DNA of 64,000 bases. Origin: Nereida sp. MMG025. GTDB lineage: Bacteria > Pseudomonadota > Alphaproteobacteria > Rhodobacterales > Rhodobacteraceae. Below are positions 8,964-17,786 of this stretch, in pieces. Position 1 is the first letter of the stretch, and each line of letters begins with the position of its first letter. Location: assembly GCF_021654165.1 (NCBI RefSeq), contig NZ_JAKFZN010000001.1, positions 124,001 through 188,000 on the forward strand, written 5' to 3'. A program made the position numbers and the translations under genes. The notes under the pieces were generated by a model, which was not told the DNA's origin, did no database searches, and saw nothing but the letters and a program-made list of their open reading frames with translations.

Positions 8964-9830
8964 TTATGCGGCGCCTTTGCGGGTTTCGGACCATATGTTG
9001 GCGTAGTTGGCCCCAAAAATCACCAAAGCCCCTGCGATCACCCAAATATCAACCGGCTCTGAATAAAGCACCCAACCCACAACGCCGATCAATGGCAGGC
9101 GGATAAAGTCAATCGGGACAACAACCGTGGCAGGGGCCAAACCCACGGCCGTTGTCAGACACAAATGCGCACATAACCCCGCCAATCCGATGACCACCAA
9201 AAAGGGCAGGGCGTTTGAGGATGGCAGCGCAATATCACCATCAAGTCCCGCACAGATCAGGCCAAATATCGCCTGCAACACCACCAGCCAGAACAGGATG
9301 GATGTGGTGGATTGTGTTTGCGTCAGCTTGCGCGTCAACACGATGGATCCTGCAAAGAAAATCGCGCTGGCCGCAGCCGTGAGGGTGCCGATGGACAAGG
9401 TCTCGGCGGTGGGGCGCGTGACCATCAAAATGCCGACAAAGCCTGCGACGGCCACCAGGACGCGCAGCTTGGTGACCTTTTCGCCCAGAACAAGCAACGA
9501 CAGGATCACCACCCAAAGCGGCGTTGTGAATTCCAGTGCAAAAAGCTGCGCCAGGGGGATCAGGGTTAAGGCAAAAAACCAAAGGTTTTGCCCCGTGAAA
9601 TGGCATATGTTGCGCAGAAAATGGATATGCATGTCTGCACGTTGCACGGTTTTGAGGGTGCCAAGGCTGCTGGCGACCACCAGCACAACCACCACGCCGA
9701 TCAAACTGCGATACATCATGATTTCAAAGGTATCGAGTTCGAAAGACACCTCGCGCCCCGCGACCGCCATAGAGCTAAAACTGACCACGGCCCCAAGCAT
9801 CCACAGGCAGGCTTTGAGCGTATCGGTCAT
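8964..9830 (-). CDS. EamA/DMT family transporter
   Basis: Second drug/metabolite transporter in the window, 288 residues with about ten hydrophobic helices in two EamA repeats. It is not a close copy of the one at 6710-7615. The start overlaps the stop of the DUF218 gene by 4 bases, so both are co-translated, perhaps with guaA upstream. The transported compound is unknown. Confidence 0.88.
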   Translation of the reverse strand: MTDTLKACLWMLGAVVSFSSMAVAGREVSFELDTFEIMMYRSLIGVVVVLVVASSLGTLKTVQRADMHIHFLRNICHFTGQNLWFFALTLIPLAQLFALEFTTPLWVVILSLLVLGEKVTKLRVLVAVAGFVGILMVTRPTAETLSIGTLTAAASAIFFAGSIVLTRKLTQTQSTTSILFWLVVLQAIFGLICAGLDGDIALPSSNALPFLVVIGLAGLCAHLCLTTAVGLAPATVVVPIDFIRLPLIGVVGWVLYSEPVDIWVIAGALVIFGANYANIWSETRKGAA

Positions 9831-10492
9831 GCGATAATCCAGTCCAGATTGTCGCGCGCCATGCCAAGGCGATGCCCGACCGTCCAGATCGGGGCGCGCA
9901 GGGCATTAAAGCAAATTGCACGGGTTTCACGCCACATGCCCCGCAGATGCCTACGCAACGTGGCCTGCCGAAAGTCGGTTGTCGCGGTCTCGACTTGTGT
10001 AAATCCCGCCCAAAGGAAGGCGCGTTTCGCGCGGTCAATATGGGTGCGGCTGGTCACCACCAAAATCCGTTGATCGCGGCCAATAATATCTGCCGTGAAC
10101 AGCGCGTTCTGAAGGGTCGAGCGCGAGGTCTGTTCGACGACAATGGCATCGGGTGAAACGCCCGCTTGTGCGGCCAGTTGGCCCATCAACTCGGCCTCGC
10201 TGACATTTTGGGCAGGGCTGTATCCGCTGAAAACAAGATGTGTGCCGATGCCTTCGCTAAAAAGCGCAGCACCGCGTTCAAACCGCGCCATACTTTCGTT
10301 GGTCAGCCGAATTTTATTGGTCATGCCACCTGCCAGCACAACAACAGCGTCAACTTTGTCGCCGTCAGAAAGGCTAAGGTTCGGGCTGCGACGTTCATCA
10401 AGAACAACGCTGATAAAAACAGCAAACACGCCAAGGATGCACAGACCACCGCCCACAAGGGCAGCGCGTATCAGCTTGCCGATTACTCCCAT
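9827..10492 (-). CDS. YdcF-like DUF218 family protein
   Basis: Envelope protein of 221 residues: one N-terminal membrane helix (residues ~8-30) and then a DUF218 domain with strands [14 protein letters not shown] and [20 protein letters not shown]218 members include SanA, YdcF and ElyC, which act in envelope maintenance, but the reaction is not established. It sits between guaA (10-base overlap at the guaA stop) and an EamA transporter (4-base overlap), so the three appear to be one transcript. Confidence 0.82.
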   Translation of the reverse strand: MGVIGKLIRAALVGGGLCILGVFAVFISVVLDERRSPNLSLSDGDKVDAVVVLAGGMTNKIRLTNESMARFERGAALFSEGIGTHLVFSGYSPAQNVSEAELMGQLAAQAGVSPDAIVVEQTSRSTLQNALFTADIIGRDQRILVVTSRTHIDRAKRAFLWAGFTQVETATTDFRQATLRRHLRGMWRETRAICFNALRAPIWTVGHRLGMARDNLDWIIA

Positions 10493-12048
10493 TCAATCGT
10501 GCCCGGGGGTTTGCTGGTGATGTCATATGTGACGCGGTTGATGCCTTGCACCTCGTTGATGATCCGCGTGGCCGTTTCGCCCAGAAATTCATGGGTGAAG
10601 GGATAATAATCCGCGGTCATGCCATCCACAGACGTCACGGCCCGCAACGCGCAGGCAAAGTCATAGGTGCGCCCGTCGCCCATGACACCAACGGTGCGCA
10701 CGGGCAGGATTGCAACAAAGGCTTGCCAGATATCGTCATAGAGCCCGTGCTTGCGGATCTGGTCGATATAGACCGCATCTGCCTCGCGCAGGATGTCCAG
10801 CTTCTCGCGGGTGATCTCGCCGGGGCACCGGATCGCAAGGCCGGGGCCAGGAAAGGGGTGACGCCCGATGAACGACGGTGGCAGCCCAAGCTCTGCGCCA
10901 AGTGCGCGCACCTCGTCCTTGAACAGCTCGCGCAGGGGTTCAACCAGTTTGAGGCCCATCTTTTCGGGCAGGCCGCCAACATTGTGGTGGCTCTTGATCG
11001 TGACACTGGGTCCTCCGCTGAACGACACGCTTTCAATCACATCGGGATAAAGCGTGCCTTGGGCCAAAAACTCTGCGCCCTCGATGCCGTCAGCGTGCTT
11101 TTGAAAGACATCAATGAACAGACGACCAATAATTTTTCTCTTTTTTTCGGGGTCACTTACGCCATCAAGCTCACCTAAAAATAGCTCTTGTTCATCAGCG
11201 TGGATCAGGCGCATGTTATAGTTGTCGCGGAACATGGTGACGACCTCTTCGGCCTCGCCTTTGCGCAGCAAACCATGATCCACAAAAACGCAAGTCAGCT
11301 GGTCGCCAATCGCCTCATGGATCAGTACGGCGGCCACCGAGCTGTCCACGCCGCCCGACAGGCCACAGATCACCTGTTTGTCACCAACCTGTTCGCGGAT
11401 CGCCTCAATCGCCTGTTCGCGGTAGGTGCCCATCGTCCAGTCGCCAGTGAACCCCGCCATACGCACGAAGTTTTCGTAAAGCATTGCGCCATTGGGCGTG
11501 TGGTGCACCTCGGGGTGGAACTGCACCGCGTAAAACCCGCGCGCCACATCGGCCGTAATGGCATAAGGCGCGTTGGGCGATGTGCCATACACCTCAAAGC
11601 CTGGCGCGATCTGGCTGACATGGTCGCCGTGGCTCATCCAGACTTGTTCTTTGTCAGTCTTGAACCAGCCTTGCAGCAATTCAAGGTCGCCATTGGCAGG
11701 GGTCACGAAGGCACGGCCAAACTCTGCAGTGCCATGACCGCTGACGACCTGACCGCCAAGCATCTGCATCATCACTTGCTGGCCGTAACAAATGCCCAGA
11801 ATCGGAACACCCATATCAAAAACGGCCGCAGGCGGGCGGGGGGAACCTGCGCGTGTCACGCTGTCGGGGCCGCCACTAAAGATCACTGCCTTTGGATCAA
11901 ACGCCTTCAGAAATGCGTCATCCACATTCTGATAGGGATGAATTTCGCAGTAGACGCTTAGTTCGCGCAAGCGCCGTGCAATCAGTTGGGTCACTTGGCT
12001 GCCGAAATCGATGATAAGCAACCGCTCGTGTTGGGAAATATCTGTCAT
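10483..12048 (-). CDS. guaA: GMP synthase (glutamine-hydrolysing)
   Basis: Last step of GMP synthesis: amination of XMP using glutamine and ATP. The 521 residues have the full family architecture: class I glutamine amidotransferase domain with Cys87 in GICYGQQ and the His/Glu pair in FHPEVHH; the ATP pyrophosphatase domain with the PP-loop GLSGGVDSS; and the C-terminal dimerisation domain ending in the conserved KPPGTIEWE. The 3' end overlaps the DUF218 gene by 10 bases. The start at 12048 is the only reasonable one. Confidence 0.98.
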   Translation of the reverse strand: MTDISQHERLLIIDFGSQVTQLIARRLRELSVYCEIHPYQNVDDAFLKAFDPKAVIFSGGPDSVTRAGSPRPPAAVFDMGVPILGICYGQQVMMQMLGGQVVSGHGTAEFGRAFVTPANGDLELLQGWFKTDKEQVWMSHGDHVSQIAPGFEVYGTSPNAPYAITADVARGFYAVQFHPEVHHTPNGAMLYENFVRMAGFTGDWTMGTYREQAIEAIREQVGDKQVICGLSGGVDSSVAAVLIHEAIGDQLTCVFVDHGLLRKGEAEEVVTMFRDNYNMRLIHADEQELFLGELDGVSDPEKKRKIIGRLFIDVFQKHADGIEGAEFLAQGTLYPDVIESVSFSGGPSVTIKSHHNVGGLPEKMGLKLVEPLRELFKDEVRALGAELGLPPSFIGRHPFPGPGLAIRCPGEITREKLDILREADAVYIDQIRKHGLYDDIWQAFVAILPVRTVGVMGDGRTYDFACALRAVTSVDGMTADYYPFTHEFLGETATRIINEVQGINRVTYDITSKPPGTIEWE

Positions 12049-12190
12049 ATGCGGTGATTATGCCGCCTTTTGTCTGCAAGCAAGGCGCATATGTCGCTTT
12101 TGCGTGTGAAGGGGCGGATATGATGAACTGTGACGCGCGGTCGCACCGTATGAGTGAGGGACTATAGGCCTCTTTGGGGAGAACTGATCC

Positions 12191-13735
12191 ATGACCGAAG
12201 CACCAACCCGTCGTCGCGCCCGTGGGGGCGGAGGCTCGGCTCGCCGCGCAGAACGCACCGCCGTCAGCTTTGACACTGCAAAATTTATTGAACGCAACAT
12301 CCCCACGATGGATATTCTGTCGGAAGAGGCGTTGCAGATCATCGAGGCAAACGCCGAAACCCTGCTTGAAGAAGTGGGCGTGGCCTTTGTCGACAGCCCC
12401 GAAGCGCTAGCACGTTGGACATCTGTGGGTGCCACTGTGGACGGTGAACGCGTGCGCATCCCCAAAGGATTGGCCCGCAAGCTGTGCAGCACAGCGCCAT
12501 CAAAGTTTACGCAACACGCCCGTAACCCTGCGCGCAATGTTGAAATCGGGGGCAACACGCTGGTCTGCGCCCCAGTCTATGGCCCGCCATTTGTGCGTGA
12601 TGCCGAAGGCGGGCGGCGCTATGCGACGATGGATGACTTCAAGAAGTTCGTGAAACTGGGCTACATGTCGAAATGGTTGCACCATTCGGGCGGCACGGTG
12701 TGCGAGCCCACGGACGTGGCCGTCAACAAGCGCCATCTGGATATGTTGCTGGCCCATATGACTCTGTCGGACAAACCCTTTATGGGATCGGTGACAGAGC
12801 CAAGCCGCGCGCAGGATAGCGTTGAGATGTGCGAAATCCTCTTTGGCAAAGAGTTCGTGCAGAACAACACGGTGATGACGTCGCTGATCAACATCAATTC
12901 GCCCATGACCTTCGATAGTATCATGATGGGCGCGTTGGAGGTCTATGCAAAGAACAACCAGGCCTGCATCATCTCGCCCTTTATTGTGGGCGGGGCCATG
13001 GCGCCTGTTTCGGTTGTGGGCACATTGACCCAAGTGTTGGCCGAAGTATTGGCGGGCATCGCCTACAGCCAGATCATCCGCCCCGGTGCGCCCGTGATTT
13101 TTGGCACCTTCGTCACCTCGATCGATATGAACAGCGGCGCGCCGACGTTTGGCACACCCGAGGCCAGCCAGATCCTTTACGGGACAGGGCAGTTGGCCCG
13201 CCGTATGGGGCTGCCTTACCGCTCTGGCGGTGGGTTGTGCGCCTCGAAACTGCCTGATGCGCAAGCGGCCTACGAATCGGCCAACACGCTGAATGCGGCG
13301 TTGATGGGCGGTGTGAACTTCATGTTGCACTCTTGCGGATGGCTTGAAGGCGGTCTGGTGGCCAGTTTTGAAAAATTTGTGCTGGATGCAGACCAACTGG
13401 GAGCGTTGCACAAAATGGCCGCCGGCGTGGCGCATGATGAAAACGGCCAAGCGATGGACGCCATCCGTGAAGTGGGGCCGGGGGGCCACTACCTTGGGTG
13501 CGAACATACCCAAGCCAATTTCAAAGATGCCTTCTGGCGGTCGGATGTGTTCGACTACAAACCCTTTGAAACATGGGACGAAGAAGGGGGGCGCGACAGC
13601 CAAACACTGGCCAGCGCGCGGGTGAAAAAGATGCTGAACGATTACGTGGCACCCCCGCTTGATCCTGCGATCCACACCGCACTTGAGGCTTATGTGGCCG
13701 ACAAAAAAGCGTCCGAGCCTGACGCCTTTATGTAG
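12191..13735 (+). CDS. Trimethylamine methyltransferase (MttB) family, non-pyrrolysine
   Basis: Cytoplasmic methyltransferase of 514 residues belonging to the MttB superfamily, which moves methyl groups from quaternary or tertiary amines to a corrinoid protein. There is no in-frame amber codon, so it belongs to the non-pyrrolysine branch, whose best known activity is glycine betaine demethylation (MtgB). The N-terminus is Arg/Gly-rich (TRRRARGGGGSARRAER), then a barrel fold. The start ATG at 12191 has GGGGAGA upstream. No corrinoid protein, methyltransferase partner or transporter gene is adjacent. The 3' end overlaps the convergent DUF6477 gene by 46 bases. Substrate is unproven. Confidence 0.88.
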   Translation: MTEAPTRRRARGGGGSARRAERTAVSFDTAKFIERNIPTMDILSEEALQIIEANAETLLEEVGVAFVDSPEALARWTSVGATVDGERVRIPKGLARKLCSTAPSKFTQHARNPARNVEIGGNTLVCAPVYGPPFVRDAEGGRRYATMDDFKKFVKLGYMSKWLHHSGGTVCEPTDVAVNKRHLDMLLAHMTLSDKPFMGSVTEPSRAQDSVEMCEILFGKEFVQNNTVMTSLININSPMTFDSIMMGALEVYAKNNQACIISPFIVGGAMAPVSVVGTLTQVLAEVLAGIAYSQIIRPGAPVIFGTFVTSIDMNSGAPTFGTPEASQILYGTGQLARRMGLPYRSGGGLCASKLPDAQAAYESANTLNAALMGGVNFMLHSCGWLEGGLVASFEKFVLDADQLGALHKMAAGVAHDENGQAMDAIREVGPGGHYLGCEHTQANFKDAFWRSDVFDYKPFETWDEEGGRDSQTLASARVKKMLNDYVAPPLDPAIHTALEAYVADKKASEPDAFM

Positions 13736-14064
13736 GCAGAGACCTCATTTGCAGGGTATTCAGGCGTGTCGTTTAAGGCGGCACGCCTTTTTTGCAGCGC
13801 ATCTGCCTCTGCCAAAAGCGCGATCATCACATCGACGTGGTGAAGGGTGCTGTAGTTTGCGTCCCCCTTGCGGCGTTTGTCATTAAGGCGGCTTTCCACA
13901 TCAATCAGCTTGGCCAAGGCCGCGCCGTGTTGTGCGGGAGCCGTGCCCTTGAGAACACGTTGCAGGTGCGCTTCGCGGCGATAGTCATGCAGGCCGACAC
14001 GGGCGGTCTGCATCAACAGCCGCGGACGGCGCAGGGTTGCAAGCAAGCTGAGAAGATCGGTCAT
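13690..14064 (-). CDS. DUF6477 family protein
   Basis: Small soluble protein of 124 residues, largely helical and rich in Arg, Ala and Leu (MTDLLSLLATLRRPRLLMQTARVG at the start). I recognise this pattern as a conserved Rhodobacterales family (DUF6477) of unknown function. The ATG at 14064 is chosen because family members begin there; a longer frame adds an unconserved stretch. It is divergent from the DUF6456 gene, a common neighbour, and overlaps the 3' end of the MttB-like gene by 46 bases. Confidence 0.8.
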   Translation of the reverse strand: MTDLLSLLATLRRPRLLMQTARVGLHDYRREAHLQRVLKGTAPAQHGAALAKLIDVESRLNDKRRKGDANYSTLHHVDVMIALLAEADALQKRRAALNDTPEYPANEVSAYIKASGSDAFLSAT

Positions 14065-14252
14065 GTTGGTCGCCTTTTCGGTCAGAAATACAAACTGACG
14101 ACGATTAAGGCACAACCTAAGCGGGTGTTGCTTTCCTGCGTCAGGACCGTTCGGCATGGTTATAATTGGTTATCTTTTAGCATCAATGATGTTCCCACGG
14201 CCTTTTTGTTAATCATCTGGTAACAATTACACGCAAGGGTTGTGTGGGGGCC

Positions 14253-14273
14253 TGTGGATAAATCTGTGGATAA
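14253..14273. promoter_or_regulatory. Two tandem perfect DnaA boxes
   Basis: The 9-mer TGTGGATAA, reverse complement of the consensus DnaA box TTATCCACA, occurs at 14253-14261 and again at 14265-14273, in the same orientation and 12 bases apart. They lie about 60 bases upstream of the DUF6456 gene start, in the divergent region with DUF6477. An AT-rich stretch lies on the left (about 14160-14230). This suggests DnaA binding, probably as transcriptional control linked to replication. A replication origin is less likely, as only two boxes are seen. Confidence 0.6.
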
Positions 14274-14333
14274 ACGTGCCAGCGGCGCGCCAACCCACAG
14301 GCAAAGACGAAGCGATATTTTGGGGACAACGCA

Positions 14334-15395
14334 ATGACACCAATTCTTTCTGAACCAGCGGTATTTCCGTCTTGGGTACCTGATTCCGCGCGCCATTATT
14401 TGTGGCACACAGAGGCGGGGCATTCCATTCGTGCTTTGGCGCGCAACGCGGGCTGCCATGCCTCAACGGTGCTGCGTCAGGTGCGCAAGCTGGAAAACCG
14501 CCGCGAGGACATGCTGATTGACGAGGCGCTGACCCATCTGGGGGCGTTGCACAGGGACAAAACGCAAGCTCCCGAACAGAAATCAACCCATCAAAGCGGG
14601 CCTGACATCTGCACCGATGAAGCCACGATCAACAAAGAGGCCCGCCGCATCCTGCGCCGGCTGAGCGAAAGCGGCGCGATGTTGGCCGTGGCCAAGGAGA
14701 TGGAAAAAGCGGTTGTTGTGCGCACAGCGGCTGACAATTCCACAACCCGCACCGCAACCGTGGATCGGCCCGTGGCCTATGCGATGGCGCTGAAGGACTG
14801 GATCAGCGTAAAATCATCAGGACGGATTACCCGCTACGAAATTACGGCCACGGGCCGCAATGCGCTCAAAGATCTGCTGGATCGCTACAGCCGTGAACTG
14901 GCCGAAGCGCAAACACCCTTTACACCGCGCGAGCACGGCACAACGCTGCTGGTGCCCAAGGATCCGCAGACGCGCTACACGGTGGGCGAGACCACTCTGG
15001 TGAGCCTTTCACGCCGCAAGGATAAATCCGGAACCCCCTTTCTGAGCGAGGATCTGGTGATTGTGGGCGAACGGCTGCGCGAGGATTTTGAGCTGGCCCA
15101 GATAGATACGCGCACCATCAAAAGTTGGGAGGCGCTTGTCGCAGGGCAGATCGATGCGCCCCAATCAGATGGATGCCCCGCGCGGCAGCGGGTGGCGGAT
15201 GCGCTGCAAGACCTTGGGCCAGGTCTGGCGGATGTTGTTTTGCGCACCTGTTGCTTTCTGGAGGGGTTGGAAACGGCTGAAAAACGCATGGGATGGTCGG
15301 CACGGTCGGGCAAAATTGTGTTGCGCATCGCGCTTCAACGGCTCAAGCGCCACTACGACGAACGCTATGGCAAACACGGTCCGATGATCGGGTGA
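14334..15395 (+). CDS. DUF6456 domain protein with N-terminal helix-turn-helix
   Basis: Protein of 353 residues. Residues ~30-52 look like a helix-turn-helix (SIRALARNAGCHASTVLRQVRKLENRR). Middle residues ~150-185 resemble a winged-helix end (SSGRITRYEITATGRNALKDLL). The C-terminal half matches the DUF6456 pattern (RQRVADALQDLGPGLADVVLRTCCFLEGLETAEKRMGWSARSGKIVLRIAL), shared with Rhizobiales and Rhodobacterales proteins and similar in style to phage or plasmid DNA-binding modules. A role as a DNA-binding regulator is inferred. The upstream region holds two DnaA boxes, suggesting cell-cycle control. A weak hairpin terminator follows at 15412-15442. Confidence 0.8.
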   Translation: MTPILSEPAVFPSWVPDSARHYLWHTEAGHSIRALARNAGCHASTVLRQVRKLENRREDMLIDEALTHLGALHRDKTQAPEQKSTHQSGPDICTDEATINKEARRILRRLSESGAMLAVAKEMEKAVVVRTAADNSTTRTATVDRPVAYAMALKDWISVKSSGRITRYEITATGRNALKDLLDRYSRELAEAQTPFTPREHGTTLLVPKDPQTRYTVGETTLVSLSRRKDKSGTPFLSEDLVIVGERLREDFELAQIDTRTIKSWEALVAGQIDAPQSDGCPARQRVADALQDLGPGLADVVLRTCCFLEGLETAEKRMGWSARSGKIVLRIALQRLKRHYDERYGKHGPMIG

Positions 15396-15411
15396 TAGCG
15401 TCTCACAGGGG

Positions 15412-15442
15412 CGTGGCCATGCTTTGGCCACGTCGCATTTTT
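15412..15442 (+). terminator. Probable terminator after the DUF6456 gene
   Basis: An 8-bp stem (CGTGGCCA at 15412-15419 with TGGCCACG at 15425-15432, loop of 5) followed after 5 bases by a five-T run (15438-15442). The gap between stem and T run makes it weaker than a classical terminator. Confidence 0.55.
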
Positions 15443-15532
15443 GTAACGTCAGCGCCCTGCGACGACACTGCTCTTGGAACGCTGTGCCAAACTAGTTAAG
15501 TGTTAAACTAACTTTGGATTTGGAGCAGCCCA

Positions 15533-16492
15533 ATGGCCACACGTGATCTGAAAATTCCTGCTGAGCGCCACCCCGAAAAACAGCGCCGCCCCGATGCGCC
15601 GCAGCCCAAAAAACCCGATTGGATCCGCGTGAAAGCACCCGTGGGAGAGGGCTACAAAAAAACCCATGCAATCATGCGCGAGCACAAGCTGGTCACGGTC
15701 TGCGAAGAAGCCGGTTGCCCCAATGCGGGGGAATGTTGGAACCAAGGCCACGCCACCATGATGATCATGGGCGAGGTCTGCACCCGCGCCTGCACGTTTT
15801 GCAACATCGCAACGGGCAAGCCGCCCGAAGACCTTGATCCGTTTGAGCCGGGCCGCGTTGCCAATGCGGTCAAAAAACTGGGTCTGAACCATGTGGTGAT
15901 CACATCTGTTGACCGTGATGATGTTGAAGATGGCGGTGCAGAACATTTTGCCCAGACCATCCGCGCGATCCGAAAACAATCGCCCAATACGACGATCGAA
16001 ATCCTGACGCCTGATTTTATCCGCTGTGATCCCAAGGTGTTAGAGGTCGTTGTTGAAGCAAAACCCGATGTCTTTAACCACAACCTGGAAACCGTTCCGG
16101 GCCTTTATCCCGAGGTGCGACCCGGTGCGCGCTATTTCCATTCCCTGCGTTTGTTGCAGCGCGTGAAAGAGCTTGATCCGTCGATGTTTACCAAATCCGG
16201 CATCATGGTGGGCCTAGGTGAGGACAAACAGGCGGTTATGCAGGTGATGGAAGATATGCGCGCCGCGGATATCGATTTTTTAACCATCGGACAGTATTTG
16301 CAGCCCACCCCGAAGCACCACGCGGTTGACCGTTTTGTCACACCCGAGGAATTTAAAGCCTATGAAACGGCTGCCTATGGCAAGGGGTTTCACATGGTAT
16401 CGTCGACGCCCCTGACGCGGTCGAGCTATCATGCGGGGGATGATTTTGCCCGTCTCAAAGCGGCACGTGATGCAAAACTGGCCGAAGCATAG
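15533..16492 (+). CDS. lipA: Lipoyl synthase
   Basis: Radical SAM enzyme that inserts two sulfurs into protein-bound octanoate, completing the lipoyl cofactor of pyruvate and 2-oxoglutarate dehydrogenases. The 319 residues carry both iron-sulfur motifs: the auxiliary cluster cysteines 57, 62 and 68 ([12 protein letters not shown]) and the radical SAM CxxxCxxC at 83, 87 and 90 (CTRACTFC). The ATG at 15533 has GGAGC upstream. An imperfect dyad (CCAAACTAGTT...AACTAACTTTGG, 15487-15517) lies in the promoter region and could bind a regulator; this is only suggestive. Confidence 0.97.
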   Translation: MATRDLKIPAERHPEKQRRPDAPQPKKPDWIRVKAPVGEGYKKTHAIMREHKLVTVCEEAGCPNAGECWNQGHATMMIMGEVCTRACTFCNIATGKPPEDLDPFEPGRVANAVKKLGLNHVVITSVDRDDVEDGGAEHFAQTIRAIRKQSPNTTIEILTPDFIRCDPKVLEVVVEAKPDVFNHNLETVPGLYPEVRPGARYFHSLRLLQRVKELDPSMFTKSGIMVGLGEDKQAVMQVMEDMRAADIDFLTIGQYLQPTPKHHAVDRFVTPEEFKAYETAAYGKGFHMVSSTPLTRSSYHAGDDFARLKAARDAKLAEA

Positions 16493-16669
16493 TTAACGGT
16501 TGTTTCGCCAGCCGCGCTGCGCCTCCATCCAGTCGGGTGTGAGGCCGAGCCGTTCAGCCGCAAAAATCACGGCACATATCGCCAAGACACCTGCCGCGAT
16601 CTTTATTTGCTGTTTGGACGGCGGCTTGCGCGCCCAACGGGCCATGCGCAAAAGCAGGCGCGGTGTCAT
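16493..16669 (-). CDS. Small membrane protein, 58 residues
   Basis: Short reading frame directly downstream of hpt (15 bases between) on the minus strand, convergent with lipA. The start ATG is at 16667-16669 and the stop at 16493-16495, adjacent to the lipA stop. The protein is basic at the N-terminus (MTPRLLLRMARWARKPPSK), has one hydrophobic helix (IKIAAGVLAICAVIFAAE) and a short C-terminal tail ending in MEAQRGWRNNR. Positive-inside rules put the N-terminus in the cytoplasm. Support is the coherent protein-like composition, one TM helix and tight spacing to hpt. Function unknown. Confidence 0.7.
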   Translation of the reverse strand: MTPRLLLRMARWARKPPSKQQIKIAAGVLAICAVIFAAERLGLTPDWMEAQRGWRNNR

Positions 16670-16684
16670 AGCGACATGCCCATA

Positions 16685-17227
16685 TCACAATTCATCGGGA
16701 AAGCGCACTTTGCCAATGTAGTCGAGGTTTCGGTTGCGTTGCGCATAGTCAATTCCGTACCCCACAACAAAATCATCGGGGATTTCAAAGCCGACCATAT
16801 CGGCTTGGCAGTCCACTTCACGGCGGGTGGGTTTGTCCAACAGCACAATCGTTTTCAGCTTGGCGGGTTTGCGCGCCTTCAGCAGCCCTGACACATGTTT
16901 GAGGGTGTGGCCTGTATCGATCAAATCTTCCACCACCAGCACGTGACGTCCTTCAATCGCGCCGCGCAAGTCTTTGAGGATCCGAACCTCGCGGCTGCTT
17001 TCCATCGCATCGCCGTAGCTGCTGGCCTCCAGGAAATCGACCTCGACGACCATGTCCAATTCGCGCACCAAATCGGCGATAAACACAAACGATCCACGCA
17101 ACAGCCCCACGACAACCAGTTTGTCGACATCTGCAAACTCCGCTTCGATCTCGCGGGCCAGTTCTTCGATGCGGGCTGCAATCGCTTTGGCAGTGATAAG
17201 AGGGTCGATTACATAAGGACGCGACAT
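16685..17227 (-). CDS. hpt: Hypoxanthine phosphoribosyltransferase
   Basis: Purine salvage enzyme converting hypoxanthine (or guanine) and PRPP to the nucleotide. The 180 residues contain the PRPP-binding motif [13 protein letters not shown], the flexible loop region (SSYGDAMES) and the purine-specifying region near LDKPTRRE...[15 protein letters not shown]. Three in-frame ATGs exist; the one at 17227 (MSRPYVIDP) is preferred because a purine-rich site (AAGTGGA) lies 9 bases before it. A 58-residue membrane protein follows in the same direction. Confidence 0.94.
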   Translation of the reverse strand: MSRPYVIDPLITAKAIAARIEELAREIEAEFADVDKLVVVGLLRGSFVFIADLVRELDMVVEVDFLEASSYGDAMESSREVRILKDLRGAIEGRHVLVVEDLIDTGHTLKHVSGLLKARKPAKLKTIVLLDKPTRREVDCQADMVGFEIPDDFVVGYGIDYAQRNRNLDYIGKVRFPDEL

Positions 17228-17300
17228 ATAGGCCATTCCACTTGATTTTTCGGCCTTAACATACGACATCTTGCCCGACTGTCACGAAAGAAAATGAGCG

Positions 17301-17750
17301 ATGCCAACCCATTCCGAGACCCGCGTTCTGCCGTATACTGCACAGCAAATGTATGATCTTGTAGCGGATGTTGCCAACTATCCGCAATTTTTGCCGTGGT
17401 GCGCCGCCGCGCGGATCAGATCGCGCACACCGCAGGGCGATACGGAGGTGATGGAGGCCGATCTGGTGATCAGCTTCAAGGTATTCCGAGAACGGTTTGG
17501 CAGCCGTGTTGTATTGCACCCCGAAGATCACAAGATCGACACCGCCTATATTGATGGGCCTTTCCGCTACATGGAATCCACTTGGAAATTCAAGGATGTA
17601 GAGGGTGGTGTTGAAGTGAATTTCTTTGTTGATTTTGAATTCAAGAACGCAATCCTGCAAGGCATTATCGGGGTCGTTTTCAACGAAGCCATGCAGCGGA
17701 TTGTGCGGGCGTTCGAGCGCCGTGCGGCAGCGTTGTATTCAGGCAGCTGA
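17301..17750 (+). CDS. COQ10/RatA-like START-domain protein
   Basis: Protein of 149 residues with the polyketide-cyclase/START fold. Motifs at the start (YTAQQMYDLVADVANYPQFLPWC) and end (FFVDFEFKNAILQGIIGVVFNEAMQRIVRAFERRA) are characteristic of the COQ10/RatA group. Mitochondrial COQ10 binds ubiquinone and supports respiration; the E. coli homologue RatA was described as a ribosome-association toxin. No RatB partner is adjacent here, and the wide presence of this gene in alphaproteobacteria favours the quinone-chaperone role. It is divergent from hpt. Confidence 0.85.
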   Translation: MPTHSETRVLPYTAQQMYDLVADVANYPQFLPWCAAARIRSRTPQGDTEVMEADLVISFKVFRERFGSRVVLHPEDHKIDTAYIDGPFRYMESTWKFKDVEGGVEVNFFVDFEFKNAILQGIIGVVFNEAMQRIVRAFERRAAALYSGS

Positions 17751-17786
17751 ACGTGCCATCCTGCCCGCAACACGTAAGGGCAAGCT

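Noticed and set aside
12500-13675. Long open frame of 391 codons antisense to the MttB-like gene
   Set aside because: It mirrors the codon pattern of the real gene on the other strand, has His/Arg/Gln-rich, non-protein-like composition and no ribosome site.
12191-13735. Pyrrolysine-encoding methyltransferase
   Set aside because: No in-frame amber codon is present in the MttB-like gene and no pyl genes are visible.
14160-14333. Chromosomal replication origin
   Set aside because: Only two DnaA boxes are seen, and no dnaA, parAB or hemE genes are next to it; transcriptional control fits better.
17301-17750. RatA toxin-antitoxin system
   Set aside because: No RatB/RnfH-type partner is adjacent; a COQ10-like role is more plausible for this widespread gene.
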